DNA of 34,571 bases from Turicibacter sp. (lineage in GTDB: Bacteria > Bacillota > Clostridia > Lachnospirales > WQUN01), in the NCBI GenBank assembly GCA_009778175.1, contig WRKH01000318.1:1-34571 (forward strand). The letters are read 5' to 3'. The translations under genes and the position numbers were made by a program. This document shows, one piece after another, positions 1 through 9,560 of this stretch. Numbering within the stretch: the stretch's first letter is position 1; each line of letters begins with the position of its first letter. The notes under the pieces were generated by a model. The model ran no database searches and was not told the origin of the DNA. It saw only the letters and a list, made by a program, of their open reading frames with translations.

Positions 1-679
1 CCGCCAGGATTTCCAGCTGCTTATCCGAGATTTTTTCTGTGCCGCCGTAACTGCGAATTGCGTCCGAGAGAATGTGCCACGAGCGCGGCGTGGAGAATGG
101 TTCTTCGGTTTTGGGCGGCTGTTTCCAAAGGTGGTCTGGGCGGATTGAGATGTACTCGATTATGTAGTGGTGAATGCCGTTTGCCGCCGCCCAATTTAGC
201 CATTCTGCGGCGGACGCTTTCATTTCCACGTGGAACATTCGGTTGATTAGTGCGGACGACATGGGTTTGACGATTGCGTTGTCCTGCGCGCGGTTGCCAG
301 CACCGATTATGATTGAGCCGTCTGGCAGCGAGTATTCGCCAATGCGGCGGTCGTGAATTAGGCTGTAAAACGCCTTTTGCACCTCGTGCGAGCAAGCGTT
401 GAGTTCGTCCAGGAATAGGCAATATGGGGCGTTGCGAGCGATTATTCGCGGCGGGCAAAAAATGCTTTTGCCGTCAACGATTTGCGGCACGCCGATAATG
501 TCCTCTGGGGCAAGCTGGCTACCGAGGAGCGATACGCAGGGCAGGTCGAGCGAGGCGGCGAATTGCTCTACTATTGAGGATTTGCCGATTCCTGGCGCAC
601 CCCAAATGAAGACTGGGCGTGTTAGGGCTACGTTTAGGAGGAGTTCCAGGAGTTGGGATTGGGTTATTGGGATTGTCAT
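1..679 (-). CDS. MoxR-family AAA+ ATPase, N-terminal part (continues beyond left edge)
   Basis: Minus-strand reading from ATG at 679: MTIPITQSQLLELLLNVALTRPVFIWGAPGIGKSSIVEQFAA...CLFLDELNACSHEVQKAFYSLIHDRRIGEY...; Walker A GAPGIGKSS, Walker B CLFLDELN. Not in the ORF track because it has no stop inside the window. Confidence 0.85.
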   Translation of the reverse strand, partial: MTIPITQSQLLELLLNVALTRPVFIWGAPGIGKSSIVEQFAASLDLPCVSLLGSQLAPEDIIGVPQIVDGKSIFCPPRIIARNAPYCLFLDELNACSHEVQKAFYSLIHDRRIGEYSLPDGSIIIGAGNRAQDNAIVKPMSSALINRMFHVEMKASAAEWLNWAAANGIHHYIIEYISIRPDHLWKQPPKTEEPFSTPRSWHILSDAIRSYGGTEKISDKQLEILA

Positions 680-1082
680 GGGTTGGTTGTCCTTTCGGTT
701 GTTTTTTTGTTAATTATATCATGGGAAATGATAAATTGCAAGGGGGCGAAAATTTTGTTTGTTATGAATACTAGTTCGGTTAGGTTTTTTGCATGGTTTG
801 CCCTTTTCGGTTTTTTCATTATTGATATACACTCATTACTGTAGTTGATTTTGGCTATCTTGTCAAGGGCTTGTAAAATTTTTATGACAACTATGTTGAA
901 ATGGCGAACATCTGTTATAATTGTGTATAGGTTTCCCCTACATAAGTTTATTTTGTGGGATATAAAAGTGTCCGCCGAACACTCGCACCTATCAAAAAAG
1001 CAAATATTTACTCGCCGTGCTATACTGCGGATGGAGTGTAAGGAGGTTGTCGATAAATTTAGCATTACTATTCAACATCGTC

Positions 1083-1600
1083 TCATTCCTCCTCGTCCAG
1101 TTTTGGCGGGTTAATGTTCAGATTGTAATTGTCCACGCCATATTCGCATTTCGACAATACATATTGTGGAATTTTACGAACGTCAATATTATCATAGTGG
1201 TTACCAAGCCTCACATCAAACGCTGGGATACATATAAGCAGGCGTTCGTAATCTGGCAGGTCGCAGGCAATCTCATCTAATTGTACTGCTGTTAGGTATT
1301 GGGTTGTAACGTATATGTAGCTGCCCGCTTGGCTGCTGCCTTGTTTCCAAAATATATCGACATCGGGGGCGTAAGCGTACCCGTTAAGTTTTGCTATTGC
1401 CGCCACTAGCATTTGCGGGCTGTATTTGTCGCTGATGGCTGGATTGCCGTATTTGTCGGTTATAATCAAGGTTGGTGCAAGCTCGTAAAATTTGAAACCG
1501 CCGCCGTTCCAATTCACGGATTTGGAAATCCCGCCTTGCTCGCCGTTTATTACCGCTTGCAAACGTGGCAAACAGTGCGTGTAGCAATCTCGCCCAGTTC
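1083..1600 (-). pseudogene. C-terminal remnant of a type III-like Mod adenine methyltransferase
   Basis: PRLQAVINGEQGGISKSVNWNGGGFKFYELAPTLI...YAPDVDIFWKQGSSQAGSYIYVTTQ...IPQYVLSKCEYGVDNYNLN resembles Mod C-termini. Upstream IELGE lies in another frame, so it is frameshifted and lacks the catalytic domain. Confidence 0.7.
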
Positions 1601-1605
1601 GATTC

Positions 1606-3324
1606 CTATTCCCGATACTTTGCGTTGTTTAAGCAGACACCGACCATTTCCCGAACCAAGGTGCTGACAATAAAGAGGACACTACTGTCCATACTAGAGA
1701 CAGGGTCGTCAATAACCACGATTTTGTCCTTGCCAACATCGGCATCTTCATGAGCGCCACGGACGAGGTGGTAGAAATACAGAAACGCTATGAAGTTCCT
1801 CTCACCCTCGCTGAGTTTATCAGCAACAGTTCCGTTTTGACGTATGACCTCGTAGGCATTAGGAACGTCGCACTTTTCACCTAGAGTGAACCCCTGAAAG
1901 CCCGAATCACGAAGCAGATCGTTAATACTTTTGATGGTTGGTGCGGTGCTGACCACACGTTTATTTAGGTCTGCGATTTCAATTCCCAAATCTCGTGCTA
2001 TTTTCCCGCCGTCTGTAATCAGCTTTGACAAAGCGGTTATTTCATCATCAATGACTTTACGCTTGGACTTATATGTAGAAACGTCAACTTTAAGCGTAAA
2101 CGAAATGAGTTCCCACACTTTTGTTGTACATTCGGCTTGTTTTTGCCGCTTTGCACCGACAATGGCGTTGTTGGCTTGAATCAGCTTGTTAAACTCCTCG
2201 ATGAGAGTGTTTATCTCGTCTCGAAGAGGTTTTACATTCTCAAGAGTTACCACATTGGAGGGTTCTCTTAGCTTATCCGCAATCAAACGAGTATTCGTTT
2301 CTATCATTTTTCCCAAGAGGGCAACTTTATCTTTGTATTCTGTTAGATCAAGTTTAGGGTAAGTATTTAGTAAGTTGCCGCTCAAAATATCAAGAAAACC
2401 CCGCATATCACTTGTATAGTCTTGTTGAAACTGCTTGATAGCATCGATGTCCTCTTGGTATTGCCCGTCAAAACAGGCAACGATTTGCTCTTCAAAATCG
2501 TTGGGCAGTTCTTGTTGGCAATAAGGGCATTTTCCTTTCGGTGGTTCAGCAAAGCGTTCATGCCCCTGACGTACCCAGTCTGTGGCATTAATTGCTTTGA
2601 TAAATTCAGCAAAAGGTGTGCCGCTACTGCTCACGATGGTTTTCGCCAGTAACTCGTTTCCACGAGTGCCTTTTAGTTTCGTGTTCCCGCCTGTTGGCTG
2701 AAATTCCCTATATGAGGTAGCGTTCGGGTCAAATGCCGTCTCATACAATGTTCTCAACTCATTAATATTGTGCTGAACAGGGTTTGCGAGTTGCAAAACA
2801 CGGTCTACGAACTTTGATCTAGATTGTTTATAACCTTTTTGTGTTGAAGAGAACTCCTTGCGGATAGTTTTCGTCTTATCCCAGCAAACTTTTTGAAAGT
2901 TGCTAAGCAAATTGTTTCGTTCTGTATCCTTTTGATTGCTTTTTGTAATGTTCTCGCCATTCAATCGCTCCTGTTCGGCTCGTTCCGCAGTCTTTTTATC
3001 AATTTCTGTTTGAATCTTGTCGTTCTGCTCTCCTATGGTGAATACGCCTTTTAGCTTACCGTAGTCTTTGAAGTTTGCACTTACAAATTCCTGATTGTAG
3101 ATAAGCATAGAATAGTCATTCGCAGATTTTCCCTGCTGCCATGCCAAATCTGCTGGCTGCCCTGTTTCAATATCCTTAGGGTCAATCGCCCGTGCAATCG
3201 TCGATTTACCCGTCCCATTATTGCCATAGAAAAAGTTTATCAAAGTTGGCTCTATCGTAACGCCATTAAATGTTGCGGAATTAAGCATAATTTTTTCGAT
3301 TGCCGAAGTCATTTTAGTGTTCAT
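1606..3324 (-). CDS. AAA_13-type ATPase (RloC-like), probably C-terminally truncated
   Basis: Walker A GNNGTGKST, DDPVSSMDS Walker B/D-loop, KLSEGERN signature, coiled-coil middle with CPYCQQ; ORF stops right after the DDPVSSMDSSVLF segment where family members normally continue. Confidence 0.75.
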   Translation of the reverse strand: MNTKMTSAIEKIMLNSATFNGVTIEPTLINFFYGNNGTGKSTIARAIDPKDIETGQPADLAWQQGKSANDYSMLIYNQEFVSANFKDYGKLKGVFTIGEQNDKIQTEIDKKTAERAEQERLNGENITKSNQKDTERNNLLSNFQKVCWDKTKTIRKEFSSTQKGYKQSRSKFVDRVLQLANPVQHNINELRTLYETAFDPNATSYREFQPTGGNTKLKGTRGNELLAKTIVSSSGTPFAEFIKAINATDWVRQGHERFAEPPKGKCPYCQQELPNDFEEQIVACFDGQYQEDIDAIKQFQQDYTSDMRGFLDILSGNLLNTYPKLDLTEYKDKVALLGKMIETNTRLIADKLREPSNVVTLENVKPLRDEINTLIEEFNKLIQANNAIVGAKRQKQAECTTKVWELISFTLKVDVSTYKSKRKVIDDEITALSKLITDGGKIARDLGIEIADLNKRVVSTAPTIKSINDLLRDSGFQGFTLGEKCDVPNAYEVIRQNGTVADKLSEGERNFIAFLYFYHLVRGAHEDADVGKDKIVVIDDPVSSMDSSVLFIVSTLVREMVGVCLNNAKYRE

Positions 3325-3406
3325 AGTCTAAATCCTCCGTTCGTTTCTTTGGTTTGTCTTTGAAAGAGCGTCGTATTCCTTACGGAACGTTTCGGACTGT
3401 TCAGTT

Positions 3407-6400
3407 TTAGCCCTGCACAACTTCCCAAAGCCTATCATAACTATCCACAACATCATATTTAACACTTTCGCCGCTAATAGCCCGAAAATGCTCCCTCGCG
3501 CAATGTGCTTTAGCCTCCTCAATTTTACGCAACTCCATCGAGGAAATATCCCCTTTAGTTTCGGCAACAAAATAAATATGCTTAACCTTGCCCTCATAAA
3601 ACGCAATCGCCCAATCTGGATTATACTTGCCCACAGGAGTGCTTATATAAAACCCTCGCGGCAATTTTACGTAAACTTCAACCTCCTGGCTGTGTTCCTC
3701 TAGTTTTAGGGCAAAATCACGCTCGTTGGCGGAATTGTAAATTACATAATCGTACAGACTGCGTTTCGCCGCCATTGCGTTTACGCCGAGATTTCCCTTT
3801 TTGAGATTTGGCTCGGTAAATATCTCTGTGCCGAAAACGGCGGTCAATTTGTCGTATGTGATATGCTCGATAATCGCCGTGGCTTTCTGCTCATTTATGA
3901 GATTAGCGGCACGGATAATGTATTCTTCTGGATTGTCTCCAAACTGCTCAAAAATAGCTTTATCGAGACCGACCAAAATTTTTGCCACGGCTTTTCGAGT
4001 AAGCCCTGTTTCCGCTACTATTTTGCCGACAAGATCGTAACGCACGAAAGAATTCGCTTTAATAGTTGCGTATTTCATAGTTTCTTCTCTCACTATATTA
4101 CTGCGAACAAAAGCCGAGCCTTCCTGCAACTGCTCTTTGGATTCGATATTTTTCGTCTGCTCGCCAGTTTCTACTTTGAAATAAATCTTGGAAACACGCA
4201 ATTTGGCGTTCAATTCCTTGACGGATTTTTCCACTAATTCGTCTTCGTCAAAATCTACCACATAGTAACTCTTGTGGTTAATGCATGTCCACAACTCTTG
4301 AAATGCCTTACTGTTTAGCTTGTTCTTATCAAGCGTTACCTCAACGGTATTTTTTCGGGCGTTTTCGGGCTTGTTGGCATTTGCATCGTAAATGGAATCG
4401 AGAACGGCGATAATTTCGGCGGCTTGTACGGCGGTTTCTTCTGAGATTTCAATCGTGCCGTTTTGCTTATCTTGGTAATATTTTTCGGTAAGTTCGCCAC
4501 GTTTTACATAGCCGTTTTGGATAAGATTCTCGTGAATTGCAATAGCGATTTCCTCGCCGAACTTTTCGGCGAACAGTTGCGGCTCCACTTTGCGTGGACG
4601 GTCGGCGACCGTTTCGGCGATTTCGCTTTGCAGCCCTTTCGCAAAATCGTCATAGCTTTCGTTTGCGATAACCGTCAAAACGTTGATATTATGCACTTCC
4701 TCACGAGATAGCAGCGTTTCGTCCATGCGTTCGCCGCTCTGATTTACCGCCAGCCGCAACCCGCGCCCAACTTCTTGCCGCTTGCGAACATCACTTCCGC
4801 TTTGCTTTAAGGTGCAAATTTGAAACACGTTCGGGTTATCCCAACCCTCGCGAAGAGCGGAGTGAGAGAAGATAAACCGCACAGGCTCACGGCGGTCGAG
4901 CAGACGTTCCTTGTCTTTCATAATTAGGTCGTAAGCGTCCGCATCGTCAGAGGTGCGTTCTTTTTTATTACCGAGTTTGCTGTCTACCATGCGACCGCTT
5001 TTTTTATCGATGGAGAAATAACCTGCGTGTGTCCGCTCTGCTTCAATTCCGTCAAGGTACGCAAGATACTCTGGTGTGTCGGATAGGGCAAGTTGTATAT
5101 TACCGACGATTGATTTGTACTCTTCCTCAAAAATTTCGGCATAAGTGCCGCCTTGGGCGTTACCCGCCGTGTCATATTGCTTATATTTCGCCACCTCATC
5201 TATGAAGAACAGCGATAAGACTTTCACGCCTTTTGCAAACAACTGTCGTTCCCGCTCGATGTGGGATAAGATGGTTTCTCGTATTTGAATACGGCGTAGC
5301 TGCTCCTCGCTGACTGCACCAATAACGTCCCCCGCAAACAGCTTTTTGCCGTTTATAAATTCAACAGAAGAATCCCTGCCGTCAATCCTCAGAACGATGT
5401 ATCCGTCTTTGTACTCGGCGAGTTCGCCGGAATTGTCGAACAGGTTGTATCCCTCGGTAACTACACGTGCCACCTTTCGTACACCCGAACCACTTTTCAT
5501 ATCAAACTCAATCGTAGCGGTCGGGTTGCCTTTGGAAAGGTTGATGCTCTGCACATAAACATAACCCTCGGTGGCGGTGCTGCCCGTTACCGAAATGCCT
5601 TTTACTGCTATTTTCTTTACGAGCCGCTTGTTGTAGGCTTCAAGTGCATCAAGGCGGTAAATCATATTGTACATACTGTCGGCTTTGTGAGTTGCTGAAT
5701 AACGGAGCGTGGCGAGGGGAGCAAATTCCTTTAAGCGCTCCTTGGTAGCAGCGCCTTCAACCGACTGCGGCTCGTCGATTATCAAAATCGGGTTCGTTTT
5801 CGCCAAAATATCAATCGGGCGGCGAGAACGGAACTCGTCAAGTTTCATATAAATACGTCGAGCGTTCTTGCCCCTTGCGTTAAATGCTTGGCTGTTGATT
5901 ATCATAACGTTTATTGCACTGTCCGATGCGAAACGGTCAATCTCGGTCAACTGTGCCGAATTGTAGATAAAATAACGGATTTTCTTCCCATAGTCCTCGG
6001 AAAAATGCTCCTCGGTTACTTGGAACGATTTGTACACGCCCTCACGAATAGCTACGCTCGGCACAACGATTATAAATTTGCTCCACCCGTAGCGTTTGTT
6101 GAGTTCGTACATGGTTTTTATGTAGGTGTACGTTTTGCCAACTCCTGTTTCCATTTCCACGGTTAGGTTGAACCGCCCACCGTGCCTATCGGCAGGCAGG
6201 CTTAGCGAATCGGACGGCTGAATTTTGCCCTGCCGTTGGATATTTTGGATATGCTCTAAAATTTTGCTGTCGTCAAGCACAACTGGCGCATTGCTGAATC
6301 CTGTGAAATCTTCTTGTTGGTTTAGCGATATTTCGCCCAAACCAGAGTCTATCATATAAGTTGGAGTGCGAAACGGTTGACCTGCGAAAACTTCGCAAAC

Positions 6401-6454
6401 TGCCGTTGCTGCATCTGCTTGAAAAGGTTGGTGCTTGAATTGTAGTTTCATCAT
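3407..6454 (-). CDS. res: Type III restriction enzyme, Res subunit (DEAD/DEAH helicase plus endonuclease)
   Basis: 1015 aa; METGVGKTYTY Walker A, ILIIDEPQSVEG motif II, LRYSATH motif III, QEVGRGLRLAVNQ motif VI-like, C-terminal AETKGD nuclease-like segment; overlaps mod by 4 nt. Confidence 0.9.
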   Translation of the reverse strand: MMKLQFKHQPFQADAATAVCEVFAGQPFRTPTYMIDSGLGEISLNQQEDFTGFSNAPVVLDDSKILEHIQNIQRQGKIQPSDSLSLPADRHGGRFNLTVEMETGVGKTYTYIKTMYELNKRYGWSKFIIVVPSVAIREGVYKSFQVTEEHFSEDYGKKIRYFIYNSAQLTEIDRFASDSAINVMIINSQAFNARGKNARRIYMKLDEFRSRRPIDILAKTNPILIIDEPQSVEGAATKERLKEFAPLATLRYSATHKADSMYNMIYRLDALEAYNKRLVKKIAVKGISVTGSTATEGYVYVQSINLSKGNPTATIEFDMKSGSGVRKVARVVTEGYNLFDNSGELAEYKDGYIVLRIDGRDSSVEFINGKKLFAGDVIGAVSEEQLRRIQIRETILSHIERERQLFAKGVKVLSLFFIDEVAKYKQYDTAGNAQGGTYAEIFEEEYKSIVGNIQLALSDTPEYLAYLDGIEAERTHAGYFSIDKKSGRMVDSKLGNKKERTSDDADAYDLIMKDKERLLDRREPVRFIFSHSALREGWDNPNVFQICTLKQSGSDVRKRQEVGRGLRLAVNQSGERMDETLLSREEVHNINVLTVIANESYDDFAKGLQSEIAETVADRPRKVEPQLFAEKFGEEIAIAIHENLIQNGYVKRGELTEKYYQDKQNGTIEISEETAVQAAEIIAVLDSIYDANANKPENARKNTVEVTLDKNKLNSKAFQELWTCINHKSYYVVDFDEDELVEKSVKELNAKLRVSKIYFKVETGEQTKNIESKEQLQEGSAFVRSNIVREETMKYATIKANSFVRYDLVGKIVAETGLTRKAVAKILVGLDKAIFEQFGDNPEEYIIRAANLINEQKATAIIEHITYDKLTAVFGTEIFTEPNLKKGNLGVNAMAAKRSLYDYVIYNSANERDFALKLEEHSQEVEVYVKLPRGFYISTPVGKYNPDWAIAFYEGKVKHIYFVAETKGDISSMELRKIEEAKAHCAREHFRAISGESVKYDVVDSYDRLWEVVQG

Positions 6455-7545
6455 ATCACCCTCACATTCGTATTTGGTGCAATCAGCTTGAAAATCTCAA
6501 ACACATTTATTTTTTCGGGCGAACTGGCGAAACTGCTATCACGAAAAACGGCACGTAGCGGCTTGCGTTCGGCTATTTCACGGATTGCCTTTTCGCTGAT
6601 TCGTTCCTCAAAACAGGCGATAAGGTCGCCATCGTTGTAGGTGTGGACGGTAAAGCCGTCGATTTTCTCGTGGCTGTGCGGCATGGACAGCGGCAAGCCC
6701 CAGTCGATCAGACAGCTGTAGAGCAAGTCCATATCGGTGCGGTCGGGCTTGATGTTGTTTTCCATCATCAAAATCATATCCTGCGTGTAGTCGCTTGCCG
6801 CATAGTACACATCATTCATGTTGGTATCATCGAGTTTTAGGACGCGAAAACCGATATCTAACCACGAAAAACACGAATCGCACGAAAATAGTGTTCCTTT
6901 ATTTTCATTTTTCGTGTCTTTTGTGCTTTTCGTGGTTATCATATCTCCAGCACGGCGTATGCGTTCTTTGCCGATTTTGCAGATGTTTTTGTAGCCAGCC
7001 TTAAATGCCTCGGATTTTTCGTCGCATATTTCGGGTAATTGCACCATGATAAACTTGCGCTTGCCGCCATCCTCGGCATTGAGTTGCATAACAGCGTGGG
7101 CGGTGGTGGCAGAGCCAGAGTAAAAATCTAAAACAATATCTCCATCAGTAGTGAAAGCCTGCACGTGTTCTTTGACGATATTTACCACTTTTGGGGTGTC
7201 GAACGGAATCCCCAGTTCAGCAAGTAAGTCAGTGTCGCTACCGCCATAATAAAGCAACGATGGGATATTTTCGTACATATTTTCTTTCAGAAGATATTTT
7301 CTGTTAGGTTGAGTCGTTTCATCTTTACCAAACAGAATTAAACCCGCACTCAACAACTCTTTCATTGTAGCTGAAGGGTTGCGCCAACCCCTCTCTGGCA
7401 GGGGACATGGCTTTTGTGTTACTGGGTGTATCAGAGGAATAAAATAGTTATCGGGTGCCTTTTTCTTGTTTGGCCATGCCATTGAAACTGGTCTATAAAC
7501 ATCACCATTTTGGTCTATTCGATTATATGCTTTCTCACCACCACT
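6451..7545 (-). pseudogene. mod: Type III modification methylase (Mod), N-terminally truncated
   Basis: SGGEKAYNRIDQNGDVYRPVSMAWPNK...LFGKDETTQPNRKYLL...VLDFYSGSATTAHAVMQLN (motif I). The DPPY-bearing N-terminus is missing; upstream codons read antisense into holin/endolysin DNA. Confidence 0.8.
6860..6937. repeat. Palindromic element inserted in-frame in mod
   Basis: AACCACGAAAA...TTTTCGTGGTT ends with interior partly complementary; translates as TTKSTKDTKNENKGTLFSCDSCFSWL between conserved Mod segments. Confidence 0.6.
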
Positions 7546-7666
7546 AACGTATTTCTTTACGAAAAAGGATGTAAACTCCGAAAAAAACGGAATTAACCGC
7601 CACGCCAGTCGAAGAGGAAGAAATACCGACCTATTCATTATGGAAGAGCAGAGAGGAGAGGAAAGC
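7545..7666 (+). pseudogene. 3' remnant of a phage holin gene (paralogous to 30947-31249)
   Basis: acgtatttctttac...gaattaaccgccacgccagtcgaagaggaagaaatacc matches the reverse complement of the right-hand holin with one frameshift (TYFFTK...KKTELTATPVEEEEIPTY). Confidence 0.65.
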
Positions 7667-8743
7667 ATGGGACGAAAAATAACGGAAAAACCGATAATCT
7701 GCATAGATGCAGGACATGGCGGAAACGACCCAGGAGCGGTGGCAAGCGGCTTGCGAGAGTCGGAGATAAACCTTTACGTGGCATTGGAGTTAGGGAAAAT
7801 ATTGGAACAGAAAGGCTGTGAAGTGTGTTACACACGGCGACTGGACGTTGCCATGGGGATAAATGCGAGGGCAAAATACGCTAATAGCCACGCTGCGGAC
7901 TTTTTTATATCAATACACACGAACGCTGGCGGCGGCACAGGAGCAGAGACGTTCATCGCACCGAATGACCGACAGAGCCTTGATTTTGCGACCGCTGTTA
8001 ATGACAGATATGCTACCAAAATGGTCTTACGAAATCGAGGCGTTAAGCTAGATTCGACCACTCGGCACGGCTCTTTGGGTGTGCTTAGGAATACGAAAAT
8101 GCCAGCTATATTGTTGGAACTTGCGTTTATCGACAGTCCAGTCGACAACCCTGATTTAGGGATTTTGTGTGGCAAGCGGCAAAAAATGGCGGCGGCTTTG
8201 GCGGATGGCGTTTTGGCGTTTTTGGGGGTTGAAAATGAACAACCGAATATTTCTCAACGGTTGCAAATCGACATATTAGGACGTGTCGAGACAGTCGGCG
8301 GATTTATCGAAAACGGAGCGACCTTTGTTAGATTAACGGATTTTGCCATGACGTTGGGATATGAGGTTAGTTGGGACGAGGTGCGGCGGTTGCCTGTGGT
8401 TATTTCCAAAATGGAAAATACCTCTCCAACTGTGCAGATTCACAACCTCACGGCGGACGAGATTCGTTTGCTCGAAATGGTCGTACATCACGAATCTCGT
8501 GGCGAGGACTTGAAAGGGCAGACCTTGGTCGCCAACGTGATTTTAAATCGTATGACAAACAATAACGCTTGCCTTGCGGACGTGATATTTCAGAGCGGTG
8601 CATTTAACGTGGTTGAGCGAGCGGATTTTTACGATGCCCAGCCGGCCGAACTCACGAAATCGGCTGTGTATAATGCTTTACACGGCTTTGACTATTCGCA
8701 GGGAGCGACTTTTTTCCATGCAATTTCTAGCATTTCCCCCTAA
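7667..8743 (+). CDS. Phage endolysin, copy 1: N-acetylmuramoyl-L-alanine amidase (Amidase_3) plus cell-wall hydrolase domain; prematurely stopped
   Basis: IICIDAGHGGNDPGA...FISIHTNAGGGTGAETF...LLELAFIDSP; second domain LTADEIRLLEMVVHHESRGEDLKGQTLVANVILNRM. In-frame TAA at 8741-8743, then FWHEKAVKAGTLVKIFDHGGHRFYKLV readable to 8827. Confidence 0.85.
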   Translation: MGRKITEKPIICIDAGHGGNDPGAVASGLRESEINLYVALELGKILEQKGCEVCYTRRLDVAMGINARAKYANSHAADFFISIHTNAGGGTGAETFIAPNDRQSLDFATAVNDRYATKMVLRNRGVKLDSTTRHGSLGVLRNTKMPAILLELAFIDSPVDNPDLGILCGKRQKMAAALADGVLAFLGVENEQPNISQRLQIDILGRVETVGGFIENGATFVRLTDFAMTLGYEVSWDEVRRLPVVISKMENTSPTVQIHNLTADEIRLLEMVVHHESRGEDLKGQTLVANVILNRMTNNNACLADVIFQSGAFNVVERADFYDAQPAELTKSAVYNALHGFDYSQGATFFHAISSISP

Positions 8744-8846
8744 TTTTGGCATGAGAAAGCTGTTAAGGCTGGCACTTTGGTTAAAATCTTTGACCATGGC
8801 GGGCATCGGTTTTACAAGTTGGTGTGATTTGCGGAGGGATATTCTT

Positions 8847-8942
8847 TGAAAACGAGATAATACAAGGATTTTTGAAGTTAATCGAAGCGGCACAGCAGAG
8901 AAATGACCTTAGGGTCGAGGTTTGGAAAGCCTATATTTTATA
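8847..8942 (+). pseudogene. Truncated copy of a small phage membrane protein (paralogue of 23673-23843)
   Basis: ENEIIQGFLKLIEAAQQRNDLRVEVWKAYIL* versus EEKIINGLFKLVEAAQQGNDIRIELWKAYILPSFFLVFF. Confidence 0.7.
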
Positions 8943-8986
8943 GCCGCACTGTTGTTATGTTGATTGCCTAGTAAAATATTTGCCAT
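8933..8986 (-). pseudogene. 5' stub of the putative major capsid protein gene
   Basis: RBS GGAG then ATG: MANILLGNQHNNSAAIKY, directly downstream of the decoration protein; truncated after about 18 codons. Confidence 0.5.
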
Positions 8987-8987
8987 A

Positions 8988-9462
8988 TTAAATTCTCCTT
9001 TCTGTGATTGTTACCTCGCAAACACCGCCTTGGACAATGCCTGTGGTAAAAACCAAGTTGTTAAGGGCTGTGCCTCCATCGGCGGCGAGCGTTCTACCAG
9101 ACTGGTCTGCGTCTGCGCTTAAGTGTACGGGCGTGCCCGCCTGTGGGGTCGAGTCGTCTGCCAGTTGGACAGCAACCGAGCCACGAATCAGCACATCGGC
9201 AAGTTCGCCGTCAGCGTAAAATCCGTGGGTTTCTGCGGCGCTCTTTTGGGCGTTTACGATACGGCATCGCAACGCCTATGAATCTGCCGTTTGCGTCCGT
9301 CATTTTGCTGATTGTGTTATCTGGATTGATAACGACAGGGTCGCCGAAATGCAAGTCGCCGCCTTTATTTTGGCGGTTGCCGATAATCGCATCGCTAGAG
9401 CGTGTAATCGACTCTGCATAGCCTAGATTTAGGCGTTTGCCTACTGTTTGTCTTCTTTTCAT
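8988..9462 (-). pseudogene. Phage head decoration/structural cement-like protein, frameshifted
   Basis: MKRRQTVGKRLNLGYAESITRSSDAIIGNRQNKGGDLHFGDPVVINPDNTISKMTDANGRFIGVA then, one base out of frame, NAQKSAAETHGFYADGELADVLIRGSVAVQL. Confidence 0.6.
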
Positions 9463-9560
9463 GTTTTTGTCCTTTCTAATATATATAAAAATACGGGCGG
9501 CGGAAGAAGTATAGTATACTCCTATCCGTATCCGCCCCTACGTCCGTCATTGGCTATTGC

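Noticed and set aside
676-1065. Minus-strand 129 aa ORF MLNLSTTSLHSIRSIARR...
   Set aside because: Composition and overlap with promoter-like AT-rich intergenic sequence; no family resemblance or RBS.
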